Source: Agelas oroides
Lineage: Eukaryota > Porifera > Demospongiae > Agelasida > Agelasidae
NCBI GenBank assembly: GCA_949130485.1
Contig: OX422185.1
Span: 649,501-713,500 of the forward strand
Reading direction: 5' to 3'
Length of the DNA stretch: 64,000 nucleotides
A program made the position numbers and the translations under genes. Of this stretch, positions 1-10,391 are shown in pieces. The notes beneath the pieces are model-generated. The model did not search any database, had not been told where the DNA came from, and was given only the letters and a program-made list of their open reading frames with translations. Position 1 is the stretch's first letter, and each line of letters starts with the position of its first letter.

Positions 1-153
1 ACAGACACAGTGGACACACCAAACACAACGGACACAGAGGACACAACAGACACAGTGGACACAATAGACACAGTGGACACAGAGGACACAACAGACACAG
101 TGGACACAACAGACACAGTGGACACAACAGACACAGTGAACACAACAGACACT
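1..153. repeat. GACACA-type minisatellite, 18 bp unit
   Basis: The stretch is built of 9 bp sub-units of the form gacacaaca and gacacagtg, usually paired into an 18 bp unit, running off the left edge. One plus-strand frame stays open and would encode an Asp-Thr-rich repeat because 9 is a multiple of 3. There is no sign of a gene around it, so I read it as a simple minisatellite. Confidence 0.85.
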
Positions 154-200
154 CTATACTGCTTAACTATGCCTTATATAAATTTCAACCCCGAAATTTA

Positions 201-705
201 ATCATCTAGAACCACTTTACACCTGCATCTAGAATCACTTTACACCTGCCATCTACCTCCAGATGTCTCATGTCCTCAATATCTAAATATTTTCCTGGGC
301 CATAGGATAAATTAGCGACAATTAACATCAATTAACAGTGCCCATGAACATTTTTACCTACACTTGCGCCCATAAACAATGAAACCATTGTTACTTACAT
401 ATCACTCATGTGTGGAAACGTACCTGTACATATGGAGGCTCATTCCAAACAAAAGGGCAATTTACAAAACAATATCTAAAACAGTTTATGCGTGCCCGAC
501 TACAAAAAACAAAGCAAGATTATGGCCCGGACCTTGTGCACTAGCCTGACTAGGCTCTACTAGCTAAAATTAGTAAACTACACTGGAACTAGGCAGCTAC
601 TACTATAAGTATCTAGACATCTCGTCTATATTTCTGACCATCTGTTAGTCTGTTACTCAACTATAATATTGTGGATGATTGAACCAAAAAGTGTACGTAC
701 TGTAC
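201..705. other. AT-rich non-coding stretch
   Basis: No long open frame, RNA gene or repeat was recognised here. If the exon proposed at 706-766 is real, this interval is part of its first intron on the minus strand. Confidence 0.4.
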
Positions 706-766
706 CTTCATTTCCACTGGAGGGTGGTGGGTCTTGTCGGGAGGAGGAGTCTGGATACTCCGCCAT
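706..766 (-). CDS. Possible first coding exon of a gene leaving the left edge
   Basis: On the minus strand an ATG at 766 opens 20 codons plus one base, translating MAEYPDSSSRQDPPPSSGNE, a Ser/Pro-rich acidic start. It ends exactly at GAAG|GTACAG, an acceptable splice donor at 705-704. The sequence upstream on the minus strand (780-1000) is GC-rich with many CpGs, which suits a promoter. The rest of the gene would lie beyond position 1. No family can be named, and a chance ORF of this length next to a GT is quite possible. Confidence 0.3.
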
Positions 767-1570
767 AGCTCGGTCAAATTCGTTTCTTGTTCAGAAATTT
801 TAGAGAACGTGTGAAAGTTCGGGGAAATTCGCGCGCGCCCGGGACGAGGCTATTCGGGGAATGGCTTTGCGGATGTGTGCATGTTTGTTGATGATGTCGC
901 ATCCGGTATCCTGCAGTAGCTACCCCGCCCTCACGATTAAATTCTCCAGGCCTAGCCTACCCTCGCGATTTTCGGTTTTGGGCGCAGTTTATACGGAAAC
1001 CCGTAAAACACGCGTCACGCAATCCAACTTTAACCCCTAGCGCACTGTTTTGACTCAGAAGTCTGAGGTTCCACTGAAAACGGCAAAAACGTTAGACCTA
1101 AGCCTCAGAATATTTTCTTTCAAGTGTAACCAAAATCCCAGAACATTGACAGTTTAGTATAGTGGTTCCAAGCATGAACATTGCCACCTAGAACCTGATG
1201 AAGGGCCAACCACTCTCCGTACCAACCTTTGTGAAATCAATTCCAGATAAGTTATCGATCACGTGACAACTGACCTGCTGCAGCACAGAAACTGTACTGA
1301 CAACTGACCATTCTAGCTCTACAGTTTACTAAAGCTGTGAGTAGGCTATTTTTTAGTGTAGCTATAAGTAACCAGCTGAATGCAGCGCCTTTCCTAAGCA
1401 AAAGTGCTATTTTTCGTATTCTTTCTTCGTTATGGCCACTTTGTTGAAACAACAATAATGTTCAAGTAATCACGGTAATTTTAGCTGATGCTTACCACAG
1501 TGCGGAGCTCTACGACCACTCAGCGTCTTCATAGCTTCAAATTTACAAAGCTGTTCACAGCACGGCCCAG
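767..1570. other. CpG-richer flank followed by non-coding sequence
   Basis: Positions about 780-1010 are locally GC- and CpG-rich compared with the AT-rich surroundings, and could be a promoter for the small minus-strand exon at 706-766. From 1010 to 1570 no convincing gene is seen. Confidence 0.3.
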
Positions 1571-1780
1571 CTGCTGTCTGTTGCAGTAGTGGCTAGTGAC
1601 AGAAACTTTGCCATTGTTGTGCGCATGCACAGTGTTTCCTTCCTGGCGCTAACCGCCACCAGTTGTGCGGGCTAGCGACAGGAACGTTGCCACTCAGTAT
1701 TACGTTTTGTTCCTGGCGCTAACCACTACCAGTTTTGCGGGCTAGCAACAGGAACGTTGCCACTTTGCATTATGCATGTC
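1571..1780. repeat. 70 bp tandem repeat with internal inverted ends
   Basis: Two well preserved copies (1641-1710 and 1711-1780) and a decayed third one to the left share a 70 bp unit. Within each unit the start (ttcctggcgcta) is nearly the reverse complement of a later stretch (ctagcgacaggaa), so each copy can fold into a hairpin of about 45 bp. This looks like a short foldback element that was duplicated in tandem. Confidence 0.7.
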
Positions 1781-3463
1781 TGTAGCGGTAGACCTATTTT
1801 CCCCGTGATAACATCATTATGCAGTTGAAACTAAGATCAAGTCTCACATCACTGCTCAACAACCTAGGCAAAACAAGTTTCATAGGTTCATGTGAAGTGA
1901 TAAGCAACTACCAATACCAATACATGATAGTACACACTCTCAGAAAGTAACCATAATTGCCTGCATGTCCTCAATACGTTGAATAAAGTCAACCTTCTAC
2001 ATTCTGTGTACATGATATAGTTTCTCTCAAGGAAGGAGGCATTTTGGGAAACAAAAAATACAAAGTACAACAATGATTATCAAAGACAAGCAGTAGCACA
2101 ATCTCTAATGGCCTCAGCGAGGGCGAGGGCAGTGTACAAAATGTCAGTAAGTATAAGGAAGGAAAAGAAGTATCCATGTAAAATAAGTATAGTCAAAAAG
2201 TTAGATATTAAACAAAATGCGGACATGGAACTGGAACATGTTAATTACAAAAGAGGACAAGTGTGTTCCATGAGCCACCCATCCTTGTGCTGCTCACAGA
2301 GACAACTCTCTACAACCTGCAGGGTAAACATGCACTGACTACTGGATGATGTGAGTAAATGTTTGAAACTGCAATTTTGTCTGTATACATGGGCAGTCTT
2401 GTTTGATACCCCCCAGAAAAAAGGAGGAAAGGAGGACCAGGTCAGTGCTGGCTAGAATGCAAGTATACAATGTGAAAATTAGTCGCAAGTAGCTAAGCAA
2501 TACATTTACAGATTTTTCACACCTTTCGCCAACAAGTAGCATTTCCAATAAATGCATATGAGGTTGGTAATCAAAACCCAATCAAAATGTGCACCTGCAT
2601 TCCAGGCAGTGTACCCTCCGTTCCACCCATAACAGGGAATTTATTAGCAAGGCTTAATTAACGCAAGAAACCTATATTACTTTCTTGTCCCTTCCTGCAA
2701 GCACCCCTACTGTTTCATTATTGGATAACGCCATGTGATTCCTCATGCAGTTTAGTTTTATGTGTACTGCTGCTAATCAAGTTGGCTGTGTCAAATATGT
2801 TCTGTTGACAGATGAGCCAAGAATAAAATTTGTTGTCATCTTTCAAGCTGTAAGTTCCCATTAGAGAAAGCCACTCTAGCTTTTCATGAGGACTAGTGAA
2901 GCACTGAATAATAACTCCTGCCTACTATGTTCAGAAGTGGGCAAGAACTAATGTACGTAGTTTGTGTAACCCGATTATGAAACACAGCACGAGCAGTGTA
3001 CTTCATAAACACTTTCTAGTACTGTCACTGGACGTCGAACAAGGTTTGTAAAGTATGAAATATACACAATATGTAGGACAGTGCTCTTCAATTAGAAAAA
3101 TTCGCAACAATCATACATTTCCTTACTTCAGTTTCATATCTAACACTAAGTCTCTTGCCCAGACCCCATCCGAGTCTAACACTAGACAGTAACTACTGCA
3201 TAACACATTGATATGCTAGAACTGAGCCTACCTGTTGCTTTCTCCCTCGTTTCCTTGGTTCAAATTTCACTGTTGCACGTGAGCAGAATTTTGTATTACG
3301 TAATTTTTTGAGATGGCAACGTTCCTGTCCAAGCCGCTAGTGTCTGACTGTCTGAGTCTGTTGCGAAGGAAGCAATTTTGTAGCCTCGTTCCTAGGCCGT
3401 TCCCGCCTCCAGTTTTTGATCGCTTGCAGTATAAAAACGGAGGGGAAGGCCCGGGAGAAAGAG
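1781..3463. other. Non-coding stretch, no gene recognised
   Basis: Only short open frames occur here and none shows a domain, a codon bias or a splice context that would support it. A degenerate relative of the 'cctcgttcc-aggc' palindrome family lies at about 3381-3460. Confidence 0.4.
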
Positions 3464-3699
3464 TCACGTGCGTGACGTCAGGTAGACGTGAGGGTAGACG
3501 TGAGGGGGGCGGTGCCCTACGAAGAATCTCGAGGTCCTTCTTGTAATATCTTGTCCAAGAACTTGAGACTGTAACGTTTGAAAGACAGCATCAATACAGC
3601 TCGTTGTTTGGTAGACTCGAGTCTGATCAACGCAAGTTTTGTGAGTTACAACGATCGGGCACCGCCCCCCTCACGTCTACCTGACGTCACGCACGTGAG
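3464..3699. repeat. Foldback element with GC-rich inverted arms
   Basis: The left arm (3464-3520) and right arm (3657-3699) are reverse complements over cacgtgcgtgacgtcaggta, a G-run and ggcggtgccc. The left arm contains an extra 12 bp duplication (ggtagacgtgag). It is non-coding and abuts the next foldback at 3713. Confidence 0.7.
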
Positions 3700-3712
3700 T
3701 TGAGGTTCTATG

Positions 3713-4131
3713 CTGCAAAAACAAGTTGGTTGTTTTAACCACAGAGGGGTTATCATGGTTGCAGACAAACTGGAGAGACAGTGGTTATGAGGCTTTGGTA
3801 TTGAAGGCTAATTGAATAAGGCAACCCAAGGGCCAGCTGCCAAGTTCATCTTACAACCACAAAAAAAATCTGTGATTCTCTCACCTGGTTACAGAGCATG
3901 AAAGTTCCTCACTGCAAATTTGAAGTGTGTTTGTAATGACTCCCTCACAGATGTTCTGAGGGTTGTCAGTGTGTTGTGGTTGTAAGATGAACTGGGCAGC
4001 TGCCTATTGGGTTGCCTTATGCAACAAGTCTTCAATACCAAAAGCGAACCTCTCATAACCACTGTCTCTTCAGCATTGTCTGCAACCATGGTAACCACTC
4101 TGTGGATAAAACAATCAACTTGTTTTTGCAG
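3713..4131. mobile_element. MITE-like foldback with ~150 bp inverted termini
   Basis: The first and last ~150 bp are near-identical reverse complements. Both ends begin ctgcaaaaacaagttg and continue through a similar gttttaaccacagag and catggttgcagacaa block. The internal part carries no transposase frame. The size (419 bp) and long termini fit a non-autonomous foldback or MITE; the superfamily could not be assigned. Confidence 0.75.
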
Positions 4132-4892
4132 TGATATACATGCAGGTAGCTAGTTTGTGTTCAAAGTGGACAGCTAAAATGTAATGCTCATGGGTTGGGG
4201 TATCCCCTATAATAGTCGCCTTTTTGTAATTTGACTGGTTATTCCAGGCTAAACATTAAACACCAAGGGGAAGTTAATAGAGAGCCCAAAGAAATCTACT
4301 GTATAGCTGCATGCTAGCTTTGAGCAGGATCCAGACATTTTGTAAGGCCCTAGATGACACCTGCAGAGGAGTGCTTCAACCTAAATGGAGAACCAGATTG
4401 CTGAATCACAACTGAGACAGAATGGAAAGAGCAGTCCTTACCACCTTTGATTCATATTTCAACATCTTTCTCTGACACAAAAGATATCACAGTCGGTAGA
4501 CTCTCTAAGTAGCTAGAGATGTAATACTAAAGCAAACCCCCAGAATTCGGCCACATGTGCACCATAAGCTGATCTAAGTACCCAGCCACTGTCTTTGAGT
4601 GGTGGTATAACTAGAGGGGCTCATAAAGTTGCCCAAAAGTATTGCAGAAGGTAGCTAATCACAAAGGTGTGTGGTAGTGGAGGTGCCATAATTTTCTCTC
4701 CTCACCACAATTTGTTCAACCATGTTACCTCAAGATTGGTTCAAGTACTCACCGTAGTTTTAGCATGGATACAATGTGTACCTGTAGCACCTCCAGAACT
4801 TGAGTCATTCACAGCACACTGTGGCTGCTGCCCGTTGTGAAGAACGCCATTTTCTGAGTACGCATGCTCAGTGCAGTTAACGTGGCGGGGGA
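4132..4892. other. Non-coding stretch, no gene recognised
   Basis: No supported reading frame, RNA gene or clear repeat was found in this interval. Confidence 0.35.
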
Positions 4893-5060
4893 AGTCACTC
4901 GGCGGAGGTTACGAAAACATAAACCTGGGTTACAGTCAGGACCAGTGTTGCTCCTAGTTTCAGGGTTAGGGTTTGGTTTAGGGTAATCTTGCGTTGCCTA
5001 ATTTTAAAAATGGGTTTTAGTAGCTTATTAATATATTCATGAGCCAAAATTGCCACCCGA
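4893..5060 (+). repeat. Dispersed repeat, copy 1
   Basis: About 165 bp beginning gtcactcggcgg and ending attcatgagccaaaattgcc closely matches 38968-39128, including cctgggttacagtcaggacc and gggttttagtagct. It contains a ggtttagggt-type stretch. No coding frame is present. Its type is unknown; it may be a fragment of a SINE or MITE. Confidence 0.7.
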
Positions 5061-6337
5061 TGGATGCATCTACATGCTCACTGTAGGTAGCGTCCTAACC
5101 ACCAATGTATCTCAAATCATTCTGTGCCAGCTTTTGTTCAGAGCTACTCCCAAAGTCAGGCTAGACTCATGGTTGTCACTACTCCTGGAATGGACAACTT
5201 TGACTGTACCAAAATGAATGCACATTTCAAAAAATTCACAGCTTGTCTACGGGAGGGGCTCATTCACGAGTGCAAGCAAGCATTACTAGCCCCACCTCTC
5301 CCCCTTATGTTGCTAAACAACTTACGGCTCTGTTCCACACACAAACACCGTTCAGCTTTCCTGTCAATGGCAACGTAGTACCAACGATATATTGCGCATT
5401 CTAGTTAAAGCCCAGCCCAGCACTCGAAGCACCGGGCCACGATCACCTACTAGGCTTGGCATACGATCGCAAGACCTGGGCCTGCCCAATGAGTACAGTC
5501 TTGGCCACTGTGGCCTTTCTGCTGCTTCTAGACACAAGCTTGCTTTCACAAGCAGGCACTTCACACTACTCACAGCTACTGACACTACAGCACTCTACTA
5601 AACTCCTTTTTCTTTTTATTTTTTATTCTTTTTTAAGTCGATCTAAGCTTATCTTCAAAGTTCCGACCACCACATGAGGGGTTCCGCCAGGCCACATCTT
5701 AACTAACTTAATTATAAACTGATTATTGGATGTCAATGCCGACAGGAAATGGGGAAAATCCCCAATTTTACGGACAGTGAACGGATGAAGACTCCCAAAA
5801 CGGACTGTGCGCTAAAAGTTTACAAAGACAAAGAATTCTATCAGCTTGGATTCCAGGTTTGTTGACCTTGAAAACACAAGGTTCCCTGCCACCTTAAACA
5901 TGACTAAGATGTTCATCACATTTTGTAAGACCAGAGGAAAAAAAAAAAGAACTAATGCACTCCCTGGCCCGGCTAGCCCTAACCCTAACCCTAACCCTTA
6001 ACCATTTAGCCAATGAGCCGCTTCAGACGGCCACCATGCTGTATAGGGTCTAATGTATTTAACCTACGGCGGCGCGACGGAACACTCAATATGGTGCGCA
6101 ACGGTTATTGAAGTGACGTAACCGGAAACGGTTTCAAACAGAGACTACACCCTAACAGGAACCTTCGTATAATCACGACGGGGTATGCATATTTTCGTGA
6201 CACCGGTTCTGTGAGCATCATAGTGTTGTTTTGATTTGTGACGTTCAGCTCATGCTGAAATAACAAATCATGTTACAAGGGGCGTGTATGCTAACTTGTT
6301 TAGTATCAAAGTCAATTAGTAATGTTAAAACAGCGCG
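5061..6337. other. Non-coding stretch with a short interstitial telomere-like run
   Basis: Overlapping short frames at 5392-5680 show no recognisable domain. Positions 5980-6001 hold about three and a half units of ccctaa, the metazoan telomere unit, too short to be a telomere relic with certainty. Positions 6030-6200 are CpG-rich. No gene is supported. Confidence 0.4.
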
Positions 6338-7453
6338 CTAGTTAATCTGATTCGAATGATTCACGACTTCCCCAACAACGCAGCAACCTCGGGAACCAGG
6401 TCTACGTTCGCAATTTACACAGATCTCATCAGAATTGGTCCATCCCGGCCAGTTCGTTAGGGCTAACGTTATTCCCAAGGTGAGAACGTGAGCAGTTCCA
6501 CCCAAAATCTTCTTCGTCGTGGAATATTTTGGCACAAATCTGGGATGGCACAAAGACGTTTCGTACTTGATCGTTTCGCCCTTCCCATCGATCACGCCAA
6601 CGCGTGTTTGTTCACTCTTACTCGCTGGTGTTGCAAAACGTATGCGCGCAGAACACTTCGCACATACATTATCTCGGAACGCCAACTTCAGCCCTTTCTT
6701 GCTTCTCGCAGGTGCTGATTTCAGAGCTTCTAGAATCTTCTCTCCGTTGTCTTGCGATGCGATGTACACAATCGACGGACAAATTACCTCCTCTTTGGTG
6801 ACCTCCTTCAAAGCAGTTTCCAGTATAGTTTTTGTTTGTTCTTTGTCGCTATGGTCGAATCCATACTTCTGCTTCCTTGTGGGATTTGTAGCTACCACGA
6901 CCATGTGGTCAAACATTGCCGTGCCAAAAAAGTGGTACATCACTTTCAACTCATCAAGTAAAACACGGTCAGCTTTTTCTAGCGCACCCCTGTTTGGTAA
7001 AAAGTAAACAACTCGGTCCACTGTCAATTTCAGTACTGCCTGAACACGAACGATCCAGCGAAATATTTGCAAGTTTGCTTCATAAACGCTTTCGGGCTGT
7101 TTTTCTTCTTCCTCTGCTTTTGTTGTTAGGGTACCAGAATCGGAAAAGCCAGGAACATCAATTATTCGCACTCCTCGTTCCTTATTAGCAAGTACTTCGC
7201 ACCAAGCAGTGATTGAGAAGTAACGTCGCTCATCAGGGACATCATCAGCCGTAACAAATGTCAGTTTGTCAGTGAGCTCGTGTTCTGGTGGACCTTTCAG
7301 GAAAGGGAGTATCTTGCTAGAGTACCGGAGAATATTTTTGACTTTGTGCTGCGGTTTTCCGGTTTGTTCAAGCAGCTTATTCCCCGTGGTGCTCTTTCCC
7401 GAACCAGTTTTGCCAATGAGGAGAAGAGTGTAGTAATCAATATCACACGCCAT
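6338..7453 (-). CDS. GIMAP/AIG1-like P-loop GTPase with C-terminal Cys module
   Basis: A 371-residue intronless protein. The Walker A/G1 motif GKTGSGKS is at residues 14-21 and the G3/switch II motif DVPGFSD at 99-105. A conserved block LPNRG is at 152-156, and VVVATNPTRK (185-194) is a likely G4 equivalent. The C-terminal third holds CAKC (264-267), a lone Cys302, a hydrophobic stretch (316-333), then CVNC (345-348) and CC (357-358), suggesting a zinc ribbon-like fold beside a membrane-associating segment. GIMAP/AIG1 proteins are nucleotide-controlled switches on membranes, linked to immune cell survival in vertebrates and to defence in other lineages; that role here is inference. The start ATG lies just before the P-loop strand, as is usual. 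A shorter paralogue lies 2.9 kb upstream on the same strand (10392-11246). Confidence 0.85.
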   Translation of the reverse strand: MACDIDYYTLLLIGKTGSGKSTTGNKLLEQTGKPQHKVKNILRYSSKILPFLKGPPEHELTDKLTFVTADDVPDERRYFSITAWCEVLANKERGVRIIDVPGFSDSGTLTTKAEEEEKQPESVYEANLQIFRWIVRVQAVLKLTVDRVVYFLPNRGALEKADRVLLDELKVMYHFFGTAMFDHMVVVATNPTRKQKYGFDHSDKEQTKTILETALKEVTKEEVICPSIVYIASQDNGEKILEALKSAPARSKKGLKLAFRDNVCAKCSARIRFATPASKSEQTRVGVIDGKGETIKYETSLCHPRFVPKYSTTKKILGGTAHVLTLGITLALTNWPGWTNSDEICVNCERRPGSRGCCVVGEVVNHSNQIN

Positions 7454-7570
7454 CTCGAATTATCAGAGGTTAATTGCCGCACAAAGATAGGCTGCAAATC
7501 AGTTGGTCGAGTCCGAGAAAGCTCGAGCAAGCGCTGCGCTATTCAGATATACAGTACACCCACTGTTCTA

Positions 7571-8040
7571 CACTGTAAAAAATTGGAGGTTAATTTAACC
7601 CAGAAAAGGTCATCTCAGTTGCAGTTTGGATATCATTCAGTTGTTACCTCAGTTGCAGGATCTATACCACCTCCCACTTTTACCACAGTGTAGGGTTACA
7701 GTGTTTGTGTACTCAAAGTTCCAATATGGCATGAATACTTGCATAAAAGCACATAAATACTGCCCAAAGGTTAACCAATAGTGCATGAATATTTTTCAGC
7801 GGCAATCCAATAATACATGAATATAGTGAGAGTTCCACCCCCTTTTGGCACAAAAATGTAATAACAAATTGAATTTCATTTGCAACCCAATTCATTGTTT
7901 GCTAGAAACATGCACTGGACAAGGGGTGTAACCCTAAACCATGGCAAAAGGAGGTGGACCACCACCTGGACCTGGATGAATCTAGACTGCAATTGAGATG
8001 ACCTTTTCTGGGTTAAATCAACCTCCAATTTTTTACAGTG
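7571..8040. mobile_element. MITE with TA target duplication
   Basis: Termini of about 60 bp are inverted copies, starting cactgtaaaaaattggaggt and continuing through ttaacccagaaaaggtcatc. The element is flanked by TA on both sides (7569-7570 and 8041-8042), as expected for Tc1/mariner-type insertion. The 470 bp interior has no transposase frame. It sits just upstream of the GIMAP-like gene at 6338-7453 and could influence its promoter. Confidence 0.85.
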
Positions 8041-8342
8041 TATATATTCACCTGCTCTATTTGTACATTATGCAATATTTTCACGTTTGTAGTGCATAAT
8101 AAAAATGCGGAAGGCCGCGGTCCATCACAGTTGTCACAATACTGTGGCCCGTATGCAAACAGTACTATACACCACACAGTAGAAGCAGGTATTATAATCT
8201 TCTACTAAAGTCTGTGTATTATGAACAAGCAAGGTGTTAAGAGTACATTATACTTTGGGGCCTCTTGTACAGTAGTATGGAGGGCCTTGCTATTTAATAT
8301 TGGCAAATGGCGAACGCAGATAAGTAGAAAAGTTTCTAGATG

Positions 8343-8693
8343 TACAATGGACAAAATTGAAGATTCGTTTAACCCAAAACAGGTCACCTCAGTTTCAAGG
8401 CCTCGGCCCATCTATACCACCTCCCAACTTTTGCCATGGTTTAGGGTTGCATCCCTTGTGTACCCTATGTTCCAAGAAGGAATGTGTACATTACATTGTG
8501 AATATACCTGAGAGTTCATCCAGTAATGCATGAATATGGTCAGAGTTTCACCCCCTTTGTGGCACAAACTGGCAATTATGAGATGAATTTCATTTGCAGC
8601 CTATATTCATATTTTACCTGAATGCTTACCGTGGCAAAAAGGGGTGGGCCACAACCTGATGCACCCAAACTGCAACTGAGATGACTTTTCTTC
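8343..8693. mobile_element. Decayed second copy of the TA-flanked MITE, truncated
   Basis: The left end (tacaatggacaaaattg) and interior (accacctcccaacttt, gtttcaccccctttgtgg, ggtgggccacaacctg) follow the MITE at 7571-8040 with many substitutions. The right terminus stops at gatgacttttctt and is replaced by LINE sequence, so a LINE insertion or deletion removed it. Confidence 0.7.
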
Positions 8694-9240
8694 AAGTCGT
8701 CCAGTCCAGCATGCAGTTGCAACCCTGTCCATGCACACTCTACGTATCACTAGTGAGACCCCATCTTGACCATGCTGCTTGGAATCCTTACCTTACTATG
8801 GACTTCAACTCTCTTGAGTCTGTGCAAAGGTTTGCGTTAAAAGTTTGCCTTAAACGGTGGAATACACCATACTGCTTCTCAACCAGTCTCATTTTCCAGA
8901 TCTTAGTACTCACCGCAAATACTTGAGCCTGTGTTACTTTTATAACATAGTTAATGGTGTTCATGTGTATCCTAACCTGCCTCATTTACCTCAGCACGTA
9001 CTCCACAGCACACATTCTTTCATGCAATTTAGTGCTCATGCTAATCATTTTCAGCATTCCTCTTTCCCACATGTAACTGCCTTATGTAACACCTTACCTA
9101 TAGTGCTATTACTTCTACCCCATCTCTTTTTATTATATTCATTCATTATAGTTTACTTTTTAAAGGCACATGTATCACAGTGAGCTTTAATTATTCATGT
9201 GCTTTGCATTGTGCATAAAGTTTTATAGAAAATAAAAAAA
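8694..9240 (+). pseudogene. LINE reverse transcriptase C-terminal fragment
   Basis: Frame-broken coding sequence reading LYVSLVRPHLDHAAWNPYL, then LESVQRFALKVCLKRWN, then after a shift near 8890 FPDLSTHRKYLSLCYFYNIV. This is the typical end of non-LTR reverse transcriptases of the jockey/CR1-like type, after the catalytic domain. The catalytic Tyr-x-Asp-Asp part is missing, so it is a 5'-truncated dead copy. An A-rich 3' end follows near 9228. Confidence 0.75.
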
Positions 9241-10391
9241 TAACCTCTAGCAAATTTTTATGCAGTCATGTAATAGCCCAGGATTCAGTGCGAACACAAG
9301 AATATAGGTACTGACATGAGTGAAAAGCATTTGTCTAACATAATATTATTAGTTCTGTTTTGTGTACTGGTATATGAAACTTGCCATAGCAGGTGTTTGA
9401 GGTGTTAACTCATGCATTCGAATATTTGCAGCTACATTAAGCTGAGCAGTTGTTGAGTGCATCAGTGCACATTGTAGTGTACAATTAGACCACTCTGGTT
9501 CTGATCTAATAATGATTAAGGAGTCTCAAGCAAGATGATATTTTTGAACATAATTTTCAAAAAGTTTGGGGATATTTACAAATTCATAAGACTGTTACCA
9601 TGCATGGGAAATATTGGGATAAAATCAGACTGCTCAAATTTAAATGGGTGCCTTGGAACTCGATGTCCAAATTCACATTCAGATAAATAATTATATAGTT
9701 TGTTGGGAAGTAATGCTGATACATGAACACTTCATCTATATTTGAGAGAGTGTACTTACCTTGCAAAAGTATTTCATGAGTGCATAACTTAAATTCCAGT
9801 CACATTATTGCATTACAGTGGGACATGGCAGTCATTTTAAACCCTTCACTTTTTTGTGTGTTCTGGTTCGCCAGACTAATGAGATGCCCATTGCTTTACA
9901 CTCTATGTGAAGACATAGTCTTGTGTGCTGAAGTGTGAAAAAATCTGTAACAGCTTATTGGTTCGCTAAGTGTCATTAAGGTAGTGTACAAACGCAAATC
10001 AAAATATGATTTCCCCTCATCCCTATAGACTATGAATATTAAAACATAGTTAGTGAATTTTGCTTTCAAAGTTTTGCCAAACATAATAATTTCAATACCA
10101 GTTTGGCTATGTTTAAAATTCAAAAACTCTGGTAGAGTAGTAATGTCATTGCTGTTCTGAACTTGACACGTGCTGTGTGTGTGTGTTTGTGTGAAAGGGG
10201 ACCAAAAACTTTTTAGGCAATAAAATTATGATACCATATGATATATATCATTGTATCTATACTAAAAGTCAGCCACACGTGTTTGAGACGCGTGTAGAAA
10301 CAAATGAATACATTAAATTCAAAAGTATACCTTGAGCTATTGGAGGCTCACAATATACTTAAGTGGCTTGAAACATATTTTTATAGCTGCA
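9241..10391. other. Non-coding stretch between LINE tail and GIMAP-like gene
   Basis: AT-rich sequence with only short unsupported frames. A minus-strand GCAAG|GTAAGT donor-like site occurs near 9762, but no exon could be attached to it. Confidence 0.35.

Noticed and set aside
10-201. 63-codon Asp-Thr repeat frame
   Set aside because: It is explained entirely by a 9/18 bp minisatellite and has no start context or domain.
5980-6001. Telomere
   Set aside because: Only three to four ccctaa units within ordinary sequence.
6519-7007. 162-codon plus-strand frame
   Set aside because: It lies antisense within the well supported GIMAP-like gene and has no own signature.
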